DNA from: Caryophanales bacterium
Lineage (GTDB): Bacteria; Bacillota_I; Bacilli_A; RFN20; CAG-826
Reading direction: 5' to 3'
NCBI GenBank assembly: GCA_016280685.1
Contig: JAEEHE010000099.1
Span: 1 to 14,378 of the forward strand
DNA: 14,378 nt
Shown: positions 13,177 to 14,378 of the stretch, piece after piece
Layout of the letters: every line of letters starts with the position of its first letter
Numbering within the stretch: position 1 is the stretch's first letter
Program-made: the position numbers and the translations under genes
Notes under the pieces: generated by a model
What the model was told of the DNA's origin: nothing
Databases searched by the model: none
The model's input: the letters and a program-made list of their open reading frames with translations, nothing else

Positions 13177-14378
13177 ATGGAAAGAAAAACAATCGTTATT
13201 ATCGGTGCAGGTGTCAGTGGACTAACTGCCGGCATATATGCTGAACAGAATGGTTTTCACGCGATCATCTTGGAGAAAAACCCATCCGTGGGTGGTCTTT
13301 GTACTGGTTGGTATAGAAAAGGCCATTATCTCGATGGCTGCATCCATTGGTTAACCGGCACAAAAGATGGTAATGATGTTAATGAAATGTGGAAGAACGT
13401 TGGAGCCTTAGGCGACGATATCAATGTTCTTCAATTAGATAGTTGGGGTCATTTCAATTATCAAGGCACTGATGTGACTTTATGGAGAGATTTAGACCGC
13501 ACGGAAAAAGAGTGGATAGAAATATCTCCTGAAGATAAAAAAGAGATTAAACATTTCTTTAAGATGGTGAGAGATATCGAATCTATCGATTTGCCATTAG
13601 ATGTTCCTGTCAGTATGATGAAACCTCATAAGGTTATTAAATTAGGCTTAGATGTCTTAAATGTCTGGCCAAGTTATTTAATGACTATGAAGATGAGCTG
13701 TGAAAAATACGCAAAGAGATTTAAATCTCCAGCGATTAGATGGGCGATTACTCATGCACAACCAGGTGCGGGTAATTTATATTCCATGTTATTCTGCTAT
13801 GCGACTGTCTCTAGCGGTAATGGTGGCATTCCAGAAGGTGGTTCTAAACCGATGGTGGAGAGAATGAAAAATCGTTTCTTATCATTAGGTGGAACATTAA
13901 AACTTAACGCTGATGTCAGTCACATCTTAAAAAGAAAGAAAACCGTTGTCGGTGTTATCTTGAAAGATGGTTCAAAAATCTATGGTGATTATGTAATATC
14001 CGCGGTTGATCCCAATTTCACTCTCAGTCATTTATTATTGCAACAATATAAGGTCAATAAACTCAATGACCGTTTCTATGATTTGAAGAGACATCCCGCT
14101 CCATCATGTTGTTTGGTCTACTTCTTAGCGGACAATAACGATATTCCGGCTCCTTATTCATTTGATTGCGAACCTTTCTATTTAGGCGGTTCTTATATTG
14201 ACCATATCACCATTAGAAATCATAACTATGATGAAAAGACCTTTGTCAAAGATGGTAAGACTGTTATTTCTGTTTTATTAGATCAATATAGTGAGAATTA
14301 TGATTATTGGAATACTTTATATAAAACCGATAGAAATGCTTATAATCGTAAGAAACAGGAAATCGCTACCATAGTAAG
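13177..14378 (+). CDS. Phytoene desaturase-like FAD-dependent oxidoreductase (3'-partial)
   Basis: 400 codons are open to the window edge with no stop. The N-terminus MERKTIVIIGAGVSG holds the FAD-binding GxGxxG (Gly10, Gly12, Gly15) of a Rossmann fold; Glu33 in ILEKN is the expected ribose contact, followed by GGLCTG. A second family signature, NGGIPEGGSKPM (215-226), is typical of the CrtI/COG1233 NAD(P)/FAD oxidoreductases. Such enzymes oxidise or isomerise polyenes and other lipids; many Bacillota copies are uncharacterised and I assign no substrate. Members usually exceed 480 residues, so perhaps 100 residues are missing downstream. A TATAAT seven bases before the ATG, with no strong Shine-Dalgarno, suggests a leaderless message. 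It is separated from the ATPase by 81 bases. Confidence 0.88.
   Translation, partial: MERKTIVIIGAGVSGLTAGIYAEQNGFHAIILEKNPSVGGLCTGWYRKGHYLDGCIHWLTGTKDGNDVNEMWKNVGALGDDINVLQLDSWGHFNYQGTDVTLWRDLDRTEKEWIEISPEDKKEIKHFFKMVRDIESIDLPLDVPVSMMKPHKVIKLGLDVLNVWPSYLMTMKMSCEKYAKRFKSPAIRWAITHAQPGAGNLYSMLFCYATVSSGNGGIPEGGSKPMVERMKNRFLSLGGTLKLNADVSHILKRKKTVVGVILKDGSKIYGDYVISAVDPNFTLSHLLLQQYKVNKLNDRFYDLKRHPAPSCCLVYFLADNNDIPAPYSFDCEPFYLGGSYIDHITIRNHNYDEKTFVKDGKTVISVLLDQYSENYDYWNTLYKTDRNAYNRKKQEIATIV

Noticed and set aside
1..14378. CRISPR arrays, insertion sequences, tandem repeats or rRNA
   Set aside because: No regularly spaced repeats, transposase motifs, terminal inverted repeats or rRNA-like stretches were seen on either strand.

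Overview
The window is a compact stretch of chromosome from a low-GC Gram-positive bacterium (Bacillota). The Gram-positive type DNA polymerase PolC, A/T-rich intergenic DNA, TTA-dominated leucine codons and a yybP-ykoY riboswitch all fit this. TGG encodes Trp and no TGA interrupts any gene, so the code looks standard. All ten complete genes end in TAA or TAG. An uncultured lineage of Bacilli near the Mollicutes is plausible, but that is inference. I see no insertion sequence, phage, CRISPR or plasmid element.

Layout. (1) 1-2934: the C-terminal two thirds of polC, then tRNA-Pro(CGG) five bases after its stop, closed by a strong terminator. (2) 3002-7272: an apparent operon with a DUF1624-type membrane acyltransferase, an AMP-forming acyl-CoA synthetase one base later, tRNA-Leu(CAG) two bases after that stop, a small protein with a PII-like/ferredoxin-like strand-helix pattern, and a Na+/H+ exchanger-family antiporter. 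(3) 7331-7589: tRNA-Arg(CCG), then tRNA-Leu(CAA) with its own promoter and terminator. (4) 7613-8414: an A/T-richer pair, a TfoX N-terminal-domain protein and a RimJ/RimL-type GNAT acetyltransferase, ending in a hairpin shared with the convergent gene. (5) 8441-9325, minus strand: a three-repeat DUF349 protein. (6) 9433-13095: a manganese-efflux block, mntP and then a P-type cation ATPase preceded by a yybP-ykoY (Mn2+) riboswitch. (7) 13177-end: the first 400 codons of a phytoene-desaturase-like FAD oxidoreductase, running off the window.

The best-supported functional unit is the manganese block. The ATPase would be annotated as a Ca2+ pump from sequence alone, but its Mn2+ riboswitch and its position beside MntP argue that it exports Mn2+. 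The 3' strand of riboswitch helix P1 overlaps a second hairpin that buries the Shine-Dalgarno sequence, which predicts a translational ON switch.

Other points of note: all four tRNAs carry C at anticodon position 34; one of them reads CTG, which I do not find among the leucine codons I read; two tRNAs sit directly on the 3' ends of protein genes; and several transcription-unit-initial genes have a -10 hexamer only 6-9 bases before ATG with no Shine-Dalgarno, as for leaderless mRNAs. All gaps between genes are shorter than 300 bases.
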